Assembly (NCBI RefSeq): GCF_036227485.1
Contig: NZ_CP109479.1
Coordinates: forward strand, 62,001 to 126,000
Direction of reading: 5' to 3'
DNA from: Streptomyces sp. NBC_01451
GTDB lineage: Bacteria > Actinomycetota > Actinomycetes > Streptomycetales > Streptomycetaceae
Length of the DNA stretch: 64,000 nt
How positions within the stretch are numbered: the stretch's first letter is position 1; each line of letters opens with the position of its first letter. This document shows, in pieces, positions 28,615 to 37,501 of this stretch. The translations under genes and the position numbers were made by a program. Under the pieces are notes generated by a model. That model did not search any database. It saw only the letters and a list, made by a program, of their open reading frames with translations, and had not been told where the DNA came from.

Positions 28615-28724
28615 TTCCGCTCCAGCACGTGCCCGCCTGGTGCATCAACAACCGGGCGATCGGTGTCGTCCCAGCGGTGTCAGTCATAGGGCGGGCGCTC
28701 AGGGACGCTTCGTCAGTCATCTGA
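28611..28724 (+). CDS. 37-residue ORF coupled to the AAA ATPase (partner-gene stub)
   Basis: Starts at GTG 28611 within the ATPase stop (GTGA overlap). The product begins VIPLQHVPAW and quickly becomes non-descript, ending at 28722-28724, where it overlaps the end of the opposing gene at 28713. The overlap is the arrangement of a co-translated partner, but the length is too short for an HNH protein, so it is probably a truncated effector gene. Confidence 0.35.
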   Translation: MIPLQHVPAWCINNRAIGVVPAVSVIGRALRDASSVI

Positions 28725-29846
28725 TGGGGAGAGCAACCGGTCGCGCAGTGCCACTGCGGCCTGCTTTACCTCGGCTGGCTGTTGCTCGTTGCAGAGCCGG
28801 TCGAGCTGGACGAAGAATGCGCGTGTCTCGTCTTCGGACGAGGCCGTCGGTTCTTCGTGCAGGGGGCCAGACGAGGCGTTACCCGTCTCGAAGTGGGGAT
28901 CTGCTTCCTGGGGCGGTGCAGGCGGAGCAGTTTGTTGACCTTCCTGCGGCAGTTGACCGTAGATAAGTTCACGGATTGCATCCTCGATGCTGACGTCGGC
29001 TGTGCCACCTTCGGCGACGCGTTCTACACAGCCCAGGAGCAGGGCCAGTGCCGCTGTGCCGAAGATGCAGCGTTCCTTTGATGTATCGATGCCGACCAAG
29101 GCAGGATTGCCGATTTGGCGCAGCGCGTACCCGGATGCCAAGGCAGCGAGCATTCCAGCGAAATCGTCCAGGGTCACGTCGGGACGCAGTCGTAGTCCGC
29201 GAGCGAGGAACATCTCCTGGTACACCTGCTTCCAGGGTTCCATAGCGCCCTGGTGGTTTGCTGCCAGAGCCTCCTGGATCACCTCGTCGCCCTCGGCTGC
29301 GGCCGTGGCGACGAGCTCGAGGCGGAACGTCGGCCCGTCGACGACAGTAGTCAGATCGTAGTAGCACAACCGATGAGCTGCCTCGACGAACTCCGGCCCC
29401 TCAAGGAGTCGTTCGGTGTCAGGGCCGATCCGCGAGTCGTATAGCGCCGGCTCGTGAAGCGACCACAGTCCAAAGCTGAGCAGGTCGGCGATGTAGTCCG
29501 AGTGTGACCTCCAACTGCACCGAAGAGTGGCGGTAGACCCCACGCGAGGGAAGGGCGCCGGATTGTTGGCCAGTTCGGCCACGATCGCTCGCTGGGACAG
29601 AAAGCTCAAAAGAGGACGTCCAAGAGAGTTGTCATCTTCTGGATCGTTGAGCACTCTCTGCGCGCCGGGCCCCAGGTGGCGTCGAATCAACTGCATGCCG
29701 GCGAGCACGTAGGCGGCGGTCACCGGATCGTTGGCCAGTCTCTTCCTGCTGAAGGGTGTGCGCCGGTTCATCCGGCGCAGCACACCAGAGAGGTCTTGGT
29801 TGTAGGGGTAGGACAGGTGGTCCTTGAGAGTTCGTTCCTGTTCCAT
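28713..29846 (-). CDS. Hypothetical protein, helical
   Basis: 377 residues from ATG 29846. Almost entirely helical; one stretch (DVTLDDFAGMLAALASGYAL) resembles the C-terminal ligand-binding helices of TetR-family regulators, but no DNA-binding helix-turn-helix is evident at the N-terminus (SYPYNQDLSGVLRRMNRRTP). The C-terminal 70 residues are Pro/Glu-rich and probably disordered. It converges on the AAA ATPase gene with a short overlap of the stub ORF. Function unknown. Confidence 0.65.
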   Translation of the reverse strand: MEQERTLKDHLSYPYNQDLSGVLRRMNRRTPFSRKRLANDPVTAAYVLAGMQLIRRHLGPGAQRVLNDPEDDNSLGRPLLSFLSQRAIVAELANNPAPFPRVGSTATLRCSWRSHSDYIADLLSFGLWSLHEPALYDSRIGPDTERLLEGPEFVEAAHRLCYYDLTTVVDGPTFRLELVATAAAEGDEVIQEALAANHQGAMEPWKQVYQEMFLARGLRLRPDVTLDDFAGMLAALASGYALRQIGNPALVGIDTSKERCIFGTAALALLLGCVERVAEGGTADVSIEDAIRELIYGQLPQEGQQTAPPAPPQEADPHFETGNASSGPLHEEPTASSEDETRAFFVQLDRLCNEQQPAEVKQAAVALRDRLLSPSDD

Positions 29847-30026
29847 GCGGCCATCGTCGCGGCAAGCAGCGCTGCGCAATAGCGCGCAGGTGCGCGGTAA
29901 TCGGCGCGCCCCCGCGCCCGCGCCTGCTCAACAGCGCCGACGCAACGCGCCCGGTGTGCGCAGCAATCGAATCGCCTACAAAAGTTCATACAACCGGGAC
30001 GATACGAAGCCAGCAGGGGGCTAGCG

Positions 30027-30143
30027 ATGCTTGATCCGACCACCTCAGACTCTCCGCCTCCACACCGAAGGGACATCCTCGCCTGGACAGTGTTCATCAC
30101 CGCTGTGTCGAACCTGATCAATGCAATCCACGGATGGTGGTAG
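30027..30143 (+). CDS. Possible 38-residue membrane peptide
   Basis: ATG 30027 follows AGGGGG at a spacing of about six bases. The peptide ends in a hydrophobic helix (DILAWTVFITAVSNLINAIH) with Trp-Trp before the stop at 30141-30143. It resembles the small membrane peptides common on Streptomyces plasmids. Too short for firm assignment. Confidence 0.4.
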   Translation: MLDPTTSDSPPPHRRDILAWTVFITAVSNLINAIHGWW

Positions 30144-30176
30144 ATGGGTCGTGACCGGCTCGCCGAAGACGCCCTC

Positions 30177-30485
30177 TTAGGGCGCGGGCGGGAGAGTGTC
30201 GGGCTGGCTATCGCGGCCACGATGGCCGGTCTTTCGATGGCTCCAGTAACTGCGCCACCAGTGGAGGCGGTGGACAGACTCCTGCGGAATGAGGGACTGG
30301 AGTGCGGACTGGACTAGGACGACGAGCAGGCTTGTGAGGGCGAGGGCGAGAACCATGGGCCAGGGTGCACCGGCGAGACTAACGGTCAGGACTCCGACGC
30401 TGGAAAGGCCCGCGCCCGCTAGAGCGGGCACACGGCTGGGGCGTGCCGGGGTAGGGGCCTGCGGAGCATGGGACGGAACGGGCAT
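30177..30485 (-). CDS. Small membrane protein
   Basis: 102 residues; ATG 30485 follows GGAG at six bases. Two closely spaced hydrophobic segments (GAGLSSVGVLTVSLAGAPWP and MVLALALTSLLVVLVQSALQ) are followed by a basic, aromatic tail (HRLHWWRSYWSHRKTGHRGR). The layout resembles plasmid-spread (Spd) type proteins, but there is no sequence signature to prove it. Same strand as the next small membrane gene. Confidence 0.55.
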   Translation of the reverse strand: MPVPSHAPQAPTPARPSRVPALAGAGLSSVGVLTVSLAGAPWPMVLALALTSLLVVLVQSALQSLIPQESVHRLHWWRSYWSHRKTGHRGRDSQPDTLPPAP

Positions 30486-30528
30486 GGTGGGCTCCTGTAG
30501 CCGGTATCGATCGGGGGTAACCCACCGT

Positions 30529-30789
30529 TCAAGTTGCGATATTGACGCAGAACGAGATCGGGAATAGGTCCCAGGAGAAAGTAGCGGCGCATGCGAAGGC
30601 GAGGCCGCCGCGCTTGACGCTTTTCGGGACCGATGCGCCGCTGTGGCGGTACATCAGTGCGGTTGCCGGCGCGACGAGAAGGCCAACCAGAAGCGCGGTC
30701 AACATGGGCCCGGCTTCAGGGCCTGTGTTCCCGAGCGTTTCCACCTGGGCGTGAGTGTCTGCTAATCCAATGGTGAGATGCGAACTCAT
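30529..30789 (-). CDS. Small membrane protein
   Basis: 86 residues from ATG 30789, preceded by GGGAG. Hydrophobic helix MLTALLVGLLVAPATALMY, then a Ser/Lys-rich linker and a second weaker helix. Function unknown. It lies 44 bp upstream of the 30177-30485 gene in the same orientation and is divergent from the HTH-membrane gene at 30989. Confidence 0.5.
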   Translation of the reverse strand: MSSHLTIGLADTHAQVETLGNTGPEAGPMLTALLVGLLVAPATALMYRHSGASVPKSVKRGGLAFACAATFSWDLFPISFCVNIAT

Positions 30790-30988
30790 CACGACTCCCT
30801 GGCCCTTGGGCCCGTGCGGCGTCATGGAACCGCAAAGGCGTATAGGAGGAGAGGTCAGCACGTCTCCGTCCGCTCTGCACCGGACGTTTGGCCGTTCTGC
30901 CGTGAGCTCCCTGGTCAGGCGCTAAGTTCTGTTTCTCCGACTCGGGCGACTCGGCCCGACTCGTGCCGTGCCAGGCAAGGAGTTGCGG

Positions 30989-32164
30989 GTGGCGCGTTCT
31001 CAAGAGCCGACCGGGCAGGGCCCGTTCACGGAGGCTCTCGCCAGGCTGTACGGACTCGCAGGCGAGCCGACGACGAAGGGTCTGGAGGCGGTGACGAGGG
31101 TCAGTGCCACCACTATCGAGGGGTGGTTGAAGGAAGGGCGTACGCCGCGAAACAGGACAGTCGCCCTGAACGTCGTCAAAGCGCTCCTCCAACGCGGCGG
31201 CCAGCGGGTTCCTTTAGAGATGCGGCTGGACGAGTTCTGGTTGGATCGGCTGCGCGAGCAGAAGAAGAGGGGGGCATCGCCGAGCACTCAGAGGAAGGGC
31301 GGCCCGGCTGCGGCCGGGTCAGCGACTGGCGTGACCCAGTCGGCCGTGCCTGCCGACGCGGTCGACGCCGCCGTGTCCGATACGGACCCGGCTGGCCGCC
31401 GGCCTCGGTGGTCCCGCCCGAGAGGGATTGTGGTGGGAATAGCACTCGTCGCACTGGTTGCGGGGGGAGCTGTGGGCGCGTACGAGATGTCCCGTGCGTC
31501 GGCGGGTGACGGCTGGCAGTCGTCCGCAGACGACTCTCCGAGTGGCAGGCAGTCAACCGCGCCCCTGACCTTCGTGGCTGACTCCCCGAGCTGGCAATGC
31601 GGCGACGCAGTTGTGGTTCCTGGGACGATCGGTGCATCACAGATGGTGCCCGGTCCCCGGCCGGCTGACGGCGTCTCGGCCTCGAAGACGGGCCTGGGCT
31701 TCACGGTCCAGGGCAAGGAAGGACAGACCGTAACCCTCCTCGGTCTGGCTGTGGAGGTCGTCTCCAAGCACGAGCCGTTACGAGGGAGCCGGGTGCCCGT
31801 GGTGTGCCAGGGCGACCCACCGAACCGCAACCTCTCCGTGAACCTCGACCAGGCACGTCCTCAGGTGGTCAAAGCCGCCGCCCGTGCAGGCGACGGGGGC
31901 AGTGCGTCCGACACTGGCTGGCCGTACACCGTGAGCGGCAGCGACCCGGAGCACTTCGTCGTGCAACCGTCCACCCACGCGCACGACGTGACCTTCACAC
32001 TGCGGCTGCAGTGGGCATGGAACGGGAAACGGGGCGAGCTTCGTATCGACGACCAGGGCAAGCCCTTCCGTACGACGGCCGACCGGAACGCGACGTGGCT
32101 GTGTCCGGACTCAACCAGCACCCGCCTCGTGCGGCTGACGGATGGGAAGACATGCGCCTCCTGA
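30989..32164 (+). CDS. Membrane protein with cytoplasmic helix-turn-helix and extracytoplasmic domain
   Basis: GTG 30989 follows AGGAG at six bases, giving 391 residues. The N-terminal 80 residues (LARLYGLAGEPTTKGLEAVT and RVSATTIEGWLKEGR) look like a helix-turn-helix. A Pro/Ser/Ala linker leads to one membrane helix (about 146-167, GIVVGIALVALVAGGAVGAY). The outer domain carries conserved-looking Cys and Trp residues (SWQCGD, VVCQGDP, WLCPD). This is the build of a one-component transmembrane regulator or an anti-sigma-like scaffold. Its last 13 bases overlap the lipoprotein gene that follows, so the two are co-translated. Confidence 0.7.
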   Translation: MARSQEPTGQGPFTEALARLYGLAGEPTTKGLEAVTRVSATTIEGWLKEGRTPRNRTVALNVVKALLQRGGQRVPLEMRLDEFWLDRLREQKKRGASPSTQRKGGPAAAGSATGVTQSAVPADAVDAAVSDTDPAGRRPRWSRPRGIVVGIALVALVAGGAVGAYEMSRASAGDGWQSSADDSPSGRQSTAPLTFVADSPSWQCGDAVVVPGTIGASQMVPGPRPADGVSASKTGLGFTVQGKEGQTVTLLGLAVEVVSKHEPLRGSRVPVVCQGDPPNRNLSVNLDQARPQVVKAAARAGDGGSASDTGWPYTVSGSDPEHFVVQPSTHAHDVTFTLRLQWAWNGKRGELRIDDQGKPFRTTADRNATWLCPDSTSTRLVRLTDGKTCAS

Positions 32165-33798
32165 ACCATCGCCTCGCCACGGCACACAGCGCCTTCGCCT
32201 GCCTGGCCGCGCTGTGCCTTCTCTCGGCGTGCACCGAGTCCGGTTCCGACAAGCCCCGGCCTCTATCGAAAGCGCCGGTCTGGCTGAACGTCCCCGAGGC
32301 CGAACTCCCGGCGGACTTCGTCGACTTCTACCCGTCGTCCATGTCCTCGTCCAGCAAGGCCCTCTTCGCCGCGAGCGGCTATCTGCCCATCACCTCACTC
32401 GATGTGCCCCAGAAGGTATTCGCCAGTCGGGACGGCGTCGGATGGCGGGACCGTACGCCGGAGGGGATGAGTACGGCGGCCACCGTCCAGTCCCTCGCAG
32501 CCTACGGATCGACCACCTGGCTCCTGGGCGGCAGCGGGTTCTCGACTGCCCGCGCGGCGCTCTGGACCACAGACAACGACGGGTCGTCGTGGAAGAGCCC
32601 CATGTTGTTGCCCCGGTCCCCGGACACGGAGATACCCGTGGCGGTGGCGGCCGGAGAGAGGGGGGCCCTGGTGGTCACCAAGGTGACACCCGGCAGAGCC
32701 AAGCCCGACGAGCAGCAGGCAAGTCTGCGAGTGCGGCTGGTGGAGAAGACCGGGCACCCCACCACACTGTTCGAGACACCCTGCGGTGGCCACGAGGGCG
32801 ACGAGGCGAAGGCGGAGGTGCTCGTCGCCGATGACGCCTTCCATCTACTGACGAACTGCACCACCGGTGACTTCCAGCCCGCGGACCAGCTCTTCACGTC
32901 CCATGACGGAGGCAGATGGAAGAAGGAGCCCTTGCCGGACAACGGGAACGAGTTCGGCCACCTGGCGCGCAATGGCGACACCATGGTGCTGACTGGTGGC
33001 CTGGCCGACGACGACGTCGAGCACACCACCGAGCCTCGCACGTGGTACAGACAGGGCAATGACAGGTGGCATACCGGCGCGCCGCTCGACGTGGGACGTC
33101 TGCCGGACGCCGGCGTCGTCCCCCGCAAGGACCAGGAAATGCTCGCCGTCACACCGGCAGGCAGCGGCTTCGTCGCTGTCGGGTCCGCCCGCGCGGCCGA
33201 CAACTCCGCGGTCGGCGCCCTCTGGTTCTCCGCCGACGGAAAGAAGTGGATCAAACAACCGACCCGGGCCAACGGGTTCGACAACCTGAGATCGCTGGCA
33301 ACACTCACCGTATGGAAGGAGAACGTCGTGGTTCTCGGTTCCCGCCGGGCCTGGGAGACCTCCGACCCCGCACATGCTCGTATCTGGATCGGTGACCTCG
33401 CCCGCAGTTCCCGCAACCCATCCCCGTCGGCCTCGCGTCGACCACTGGCACAGTTCGTCGGGACCTGGACCTGGTCCGGCGCCAGCATCACCATCAGGGC
33501 CGACGGCTCATTCTCCTACCGCTATCTGACCATGGTGCAGTGCTCCGAGCACGCCCCTCCCTGTGACAAGGGCACCGAAATGGGAGGCGGGGCCTCCGGG
33601 ACCCTTCACGAGGGCCGCACCGCCGACAAAGCCTCCGGCACGGTGGTCGACGCACTCCCGAACGACCCGGCGGGCTCCTCCATCACGATCACCCGTGAGC
33701 CCTATATGGCCATCGACATCACCATCAACAAGAGGGGATACGGCCTGTTCTGTGAGCCGGGCGTGCACCGCTGCTCCGGCCATGTGGGCTCAGGGTGA
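32152..33798 (+). CDS. Secreted lipoprotein, sialidase-like beta-propeller
   Basis: ATG 32152 begins an export signal with lipobox LLSAC near residue 25, so the mature protein (about 524 residues) is lipid-anchored outside. It contains repeated units of the type F-x-S-x-D-G-x-x-W (VFASRDGVGWRDRTPEG, LFTSHDGGRWKKEPLP, LWFSADGKKWIKQP), the BNR/sialidase-type blade signature. The last 120 residues form a separate domain (FVGTWTWSGASITIRADGSF). It is fused by overlap to the HTH-membrane gene and may be the ligand or sensor partner of its outer domain. No catalytic residues were identified. Confidence 0.75.
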   Translation: MRLLNHRLATAHSAFACLAALCLLSACTESGSDKPRPLSKAPVWLNVPEAELPADFVDFYPSSMSSSSKALFAASGYLPITSLDVPQKVFASRDGVGWRDRTPEGMSTAATVQSLAAYGSTTWLLGGSGFSTARAALWTTDNDGSSWKSPMLLPRSPDTEIPVAVAAGERGALVVTKVTPGRAKPDEQQASLRVRLVEKTGHPTTLFETPCGGHEGDEAKAEVLVADDAFHLLTNCTTGDFQPADQLFTSHDGGRWKKEPLPDNGNEFGHLARNGDTMVLTGGLADDDVEHTTEPRTWYRQGNDRWHTGAPLDVGRLPDAGVVPRKDQEMLAVTPAGSGFVAVGSARAADNSAVGALWFSADGKKWIKQPTRANGFDNLRSLATLTVWKENVVVLGSRRAWETSDPAHARIWIGDLARSSRNPSPSASRRPLAQFVGTWTWSGASITIRADGSFSYRYLTMVQCSEHAPPCDKGTEMGGGASGTLHEGRTADKASGTVVDALPNDPAGSSITITREPYMAIDITINKRGYGLFCEPGVHRCSGHVGSG

Positions 33799-34334
33799 AG
33801 GCCTTCCTTGGGAAGCCGCGCCCTGTGCACGAGGGCTGAGCACTCAACTCCGCTGCCCGGTCTAGAGTTCACGGCTGTAGCCTGGTCCCGACCGCGCTCT
33901 GGACGGGCCCGGGCTACCTGCCGCGCGAGCGGCGCCCGAAGAACGCCCCGCGCAGCAGATCTCGCGTGCATCGATGCCCGCCCGCTAGGCCCAATGCCGT
34001 TGCTTTATGGGTCCCGCGTGCTCACCTACCCAGCCTGCGCTCCTCACGCGATGCACCATGAGCGGCCGCCCGGCACAGCGCCGCTTGCCAGCTGCCAGCA
34101 TGCCGCCCAGCACCATCACATGCTTCAGGCGGCATCCTGCAAAGCGCTAAATGGCTTTCCTCAGCTACCAATGAGCCTTCTCGCATTCCGCCTGCCAATC
34201 CCGCTTTTTTCCGCCGGTTCGTCTGTGTCCGTCAGATTCCGCGAACGTCGTCCGCTGGTGCTGGTGGCCGACGCGACGCACCCGACCGCCTGGTTGCTCC
34301 CTCCGCGAACAGGCCCGGAAGAGCGCGCAGGGCT
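33799..34334. other. Gap of about 540 bp, no supported gene
   Basis: Plus-strand frames are Pro/Ala/Arg-rich without ribosome sites. The stretch from 34130 to 34230 is somewhat lower in GC. Nothing recognisable was found. Confidence 0.45.
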
Positions 34335-35252
34335 CTAGCCGTCACGCCACCGACGATCGGCGGGATCCCAGGTGCCAATGGGCTCGCTCCCCAGCAACGG
34401 GGGGAGGAACTCGGCGGCGGCCGTTTCTGCAGCCTCCCAGGTCGCACAGTCCTTGAGGCCGCTCACGTCACGGGCAGCCCGGGGATAGCCAGTCCGCCAG
34501 GACGGGTGCGGTGTCTTGAAGGAGTCAGGCAGCTCGAGACGGACTTTGCCCCTGGCGATCCGCCGGGCGGCCTCTGTGCGGAGCGCGTGGCGCGCCTGTA
34601 CGCCGTCGACCACTTCACGCTGGCTGATCAGCAACAGGTCCGCCAGGTCGCGGAACCGGCTTGAGGGGATGGTGCCGTGCCACTCGTACATGGCGCAGAT
34701 CTTGTCGGCCAGATGATCGACCACAGGGTACAGACGCACCTCTGGCCAGTCGTCGGGCCAGGGCATCGGTACCGCCGGCTCGATACGGCGCACCTGGGGA
34801 ATGGCCGTGGGGGTGCGCCCGACTACCAGGTCTACTCGGATGGATTCGGATTTGCGGGGCCCCAATTGAACTATGAAGGCCTGGTTGGCGCCGCCTTCCT
34901 CGTCGCCGTGCATGGTCAGCCCGGTGGGAACGAATGTGAGATGGTCCCCCAGGTCCACAGCTGCCGCAGCCTTCAGAGCCTGGACTGCCTCCTCGATGCT
35001 CGCCTCGCTGTCCGCACGCAGGATGTCGATGTCCTTGCTCAGGCGGGCGTCAGTGGAGTAGCGCAGCAGCAGCGCCTGCCCACCCTTGATCATCCAGCCG
35101 TCCGGGTCGGCGACGAAGACGCGCGCCGCCAGCCGCTGGAAGAAGAACGCACGGCGCAGCGCCCCGACGTCTTTGGCGTTTTTCGCATGCTTCTTGGCGT
35201 GGTGCTTGAGCGCGGTATCCAGCGCTCCCGGAGTGGCATAGCCATCGTTCAT
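34335..35252 (-). CDS. AbiEii/AbiGii-type nucleotidyltransferase toxin
   Basis: 305 residues. GWMIKGGQALLLRYSTDARL followed by SKDIDIL is the conserved G-x-x-x-L...R-x-S-x-D-x-D core of AbiEii toxins, in which the two Asp bind metal. ESIRVDLVVG supplies the third acidic residue, and LADKICAMYEWHG is the usual basic helix. Type IV toxins of this family transfer nucleotides and block growth, for example by modifying tRNA. The ATG lies 60 bp after the antitoxin-like gene in the same operon. The motif set appears complete. Confidence 0.85.
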   Translation of the reverse strand: MNDGYATPGALDTALKHHAKKHAKNAKDVGALRRAFFFQRLAARVFVADPDGWMIKGGQALLLRYSTDARLSKDIDILRADSEASIEEAVQALKAAAAVDLGDHLTFVPTGLTMHGDEEGGANQAFIVQLGPRKSESIRVDLVVGRTPTAIPQVRRIEPAVPMPWPDDWPEVRLYPVVDHLADKICAMYEWHGTIPSSRFRDLADLLLISQREVVDGVQARHALRTEAARRIARGKVRLELPDSFKTPHPSWRTGYPRAARDVSGLKDCATWEAAETAAAEFLPPLLGSEPIGTWDPADRRWRDG

Positions 35253-35312
35253 CGTGCTCCTCGCCGGGCCGTCTTCGGAGGAACCGACCCTACGGGCGCG
35301 GGCCCGGCAGGG

Positions 35313-36596
35313 TCAGTCAGCTTCTTCTTCATCGTGCTTGGCCCTCTCAAGCGCCCGCGGCCGGGGCGTTGTCTGCTCCAGCACAGGCCGCCATACGTCC
35401 AGGCCCTTCAGAGGCTGGCCCAGACCGCTCGAAGCTTTCAGGAAACGCAGGGCAGGCGAGTTCTGCAGGATCTTCTCCACCGCGCTCTGCCCCTGCAGTA
35501 CGGACTGACGGCCAGCCGAGTCCTGCAGGATCTTCTCCAGGGGCGTCGACCCGAGCCTCTGCAGAACCTTCTCCAGCGCAGTCGGCTGAGCAGCCATCGA
35601 CCGCAGCAGGGACTGACGATCGGCCACGTCTTGCAGAATCTTCTCCAGGGGCGTCGAGCCGAGCCTCTGCAGGATCTTCTCCACCGCGCTCTGCCCCTGC
35701 AGTACGGACTGACGGCCAGCCGAGTCCTGCAGGATCTTCTCCAGGGGCGTCGACCCGAGCCTCTGCAGAACCTTCTCCAGCGCAGTCGGCTGAGCAGCCA
35801 TCGACCGCAGCAGGGACTGACGATCGGCCACAGGCATGTTCTGCAGGACCTTCTCCAGCGCGGCCGAGGCGTCCAGTTCTTCCAGTGCGCTCAGGGCGGA
35901 GGCGAAGCCTGCTGCGACGGCCTGTTCGGTTTCGTGGCGGCGCAGGCTGCGGCCTGCCTGCTGGCACAGGGCCTGCAGCAGTTCCTCCCCCGAGGCAGTG
36001 GCGGGAAGGCCGTAGCCGCGGACGAAGGGAACCACGCGGTCGGCAAGGTGGTCGACGTCGATCAGGCCTCTGCGGTCGGCATCTGCGATCACTGTGCCGA
36101 TGTGCGCGCCGTCTGCACGCGAGCGCAGCAGATCGGCAATAGTCCGCTCGGCCGTGGTGACCGGCAGTCCGTCCACCACGGTGACGTCGTCGGCCTCCAG
36201 CGCCAGGCGGTGCAGCAGCACACTGTCGTCCCGGGTGGTGCGCCGTATCGGGACAATCAGCTCCACCCTGTCGGCGGGAAGATCGCCCAGTCCGTGGAGC
36301 TCGCAGGCGGACGCGTGGGAAACGACGCCCGCCCACTTCTGCGCACTGCTGCGCTGCCAGGCCGGCGTCTTGGGGTCCAGTCGCAGCCAGGCCACCTTGG
36401 TCTCCAGATGCTCCGGCGGAGCCCCGGCCGCAATCCGGTAGACCCCGCGCCCGACGCTCTCCAGCAGGCCCGCGCGCTCCAGCCGCAGCAGATGCACCCC
36501 CTGGACACCGTCCAGCTTCGCCTGGGCAGCAGTCACCAGCCCCCACTGGTCGGAGGCCCTCTCCCCTAGCTTCCTCAGCACGTCAGCCTGATTCAT
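35313..36596 (-). CDS. AbiEi-family antitoxin-like protein with expanded LEKxLQ repeats
   Basis: 427 residues from ATG 36596. The N-terminal winged helix (WGLVTAAQAKLDGVQGVHLL, then RLERAGLLESVGRGVYRI) and the following VVSHASACELHGLGDL match the AbiEi antitoxin family, which represses its own promoter and counters AbiEii. The C-terminus is unusual: from about residue 250 it has eight copies of (L/V)EK(V/I)LQ, in units such as STPLEKILQDSAGRQSVLQG, created partly by an exact internal duplication. Ordinary AbiEi proteins are about 180-300 residues. The extra repeats may form an alpha-helical or coiled surface that alters binding. Confidence 0.8.
   Translation of the reverse strand: MNQADVLRKLGERASDQWGLVTAAQAKLDGVQGVHLLRLERAGLLESVGRGVYRIAAGAPPEHLETKVAWLRLDPKTPAWQRSSAQKWAGVVSHASACELHGLGDLPADRVELIVPIRRTTRDDSVLLHRLALEADDVTVVDGLPVTTAERTIADLLRSRADGAHIGTVIADADRRGLIDVDHLADRVVPFVRGYGLPATASGEELLQALCQQAGRSLRRHETEQAVAAGFASALSALEELDASAALEKVLQNMPVADRQSLLRSMAAQPTALEKVLQRLGSTPLEKILQDSAGRQSVLQGQSAVEKILQRLGSTPLEKILQDVADRQSLLRSMAAQPTALEKVLQRLGSTPLEKILQDSAGRQSVLQGQSAVEKILQNSPALRFLKASSGLGQPLKGLDVWRPVLEQTTPRPRALERAKHDEEEAD
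35463..35831 (-). repeat. Two identical 165-bp copies at a 204-bp offset
   Basis: 35463-35627 and 35667-35831 are identical by eye over 165 bp, in direct orientation and in frame (offset 68 codons) within the AbiEi-like gene. Identity including third positions points to recent duplication. Confidence 0.9.
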
Positions 36597-36644
36597 GCAG
36601 CAATTATTACACCTTTCAGCAGCGTTGTTTACATCAATTCTGCA

Positions 36645-36686
36645 AATTTCGCTGCACTGACACCGGAAGGGTTGTAACTTTCGCTG
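36645..36686 (-). promoter_or_regulatory. Candidate operator of the AbiE operon
   Basis: Two direct copies of AAMTTTCGCTG (36645-36655 and 36676-36686), 31-32 bp or three helical turns apart, lie in an unusually A/T-rich stretch just upstream of the antitoxin ATG. AbiEi proteins autoregulate by binding repeats at this place; that these are the sites is inferred. Confidence 0.45.
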
Positions 36687-36699
36687 GCATTGCCGGTCC

Positions 36700-37081
36700 T
36701 CACTGTTCCGCTTCACGTGGCCTACCGGCATGGCCGCTGCCACTTACCCGAATGCCGCATCGCGAAGAAGGCCCCCGCCTCTGACGATCGCGGCCTGCGC
36801 TCAGGGCCAGGTCCGGGGCGCAGCCCCAGACCGGGGCGTACGTGGCGTAACTGCGGCCCGGTGGACGGAGATTTGCAGGGCCCAGACGTCGCTGATGTGC
36901 TCACCACTGACGACGCGTCCCAGCAGGGCGGCGCGTGCGACGGCGGGAGCGCGTCAGCGATTCCTCGCCAGTAGGCACGGTCTGGTGTTCGGCGCTGGTG
37001 GCGGCGGGGTGCGCAGCGGCTTGCTGTGCCGGCGACCGGGCGCTGGCAGCCGTGGAACGGCGCGCAGCAGACGAGACGAGA
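36700..37081. other. No supported gene
   Basis: Frames on both strands are Arg/Ala/Pro-rich. No promoter, repeat or RNA gene was recognised between the AbiE promoter region and the transporter fragment. Confidence 0.4.
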
Positions 37082-37483
37082 TCAGGCATGCGCCCTCCTC
37101 GCGAAGGGCCAGGACCGCGCTCCCGCGGGGGGCAAGGTAGGACAAACTGAGAGGCCGTTTCGTCGTGAGAGCCCGACCGTGAAAAGGCCCAGGGCCGCAC
37201 ATCCCACCAGGGCGAAGGAGAACGAAAGGGATGTGCGGGCTACCAGCAAACCCATCGACAACGGACCGAGGGAGTACGCCACGAAACTGACCGCTCCCAC
37301 CCAGGCGAGCGCGAATCCCGAACGGCCGGGGAGTAGTCTGCCCGCCGCCGAGTAGCCGAGCGGCGCGACCGGTGACTCGAAGAACCCGTACAGCCCCAGG
37401 GCGGCAATGGCAACGAGACCCGAGGGTGTGAAAACGAGTACGGCCACGGAGGAAGCCATGCCGCAGGACGCCGCGACCAGCAC
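37082..37483 (-). pseudogene. C-terminal fragment of an MFS transporter
   Basis: Four hydrophobic helices (SSVAVLVFTPSGLVAIAALG, ALGLYGFFESPVAPLGY, FALAWVGAVSFVAYSLGPLS, FSFALVGCAALGLFTVGLS) match the end of a major-facilitator efflux protein. Nothing on the 5' side continues the fold; the frame breaks at a short GC-rich tandem repeat (CACCCAG units, about 37480-37500). A truncated, non-functional gene. Confidence 0.65.
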
Positions 37484-37501
37484 CCAGCACCCAGCACCCG
37501 T

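Noticed and set aside
30144..30317. Plus-strand ORF beginning MGRDRLAEDALLG
   Set aside because: Most of it is antisense to the better supported small membrane gene 30177-30485.
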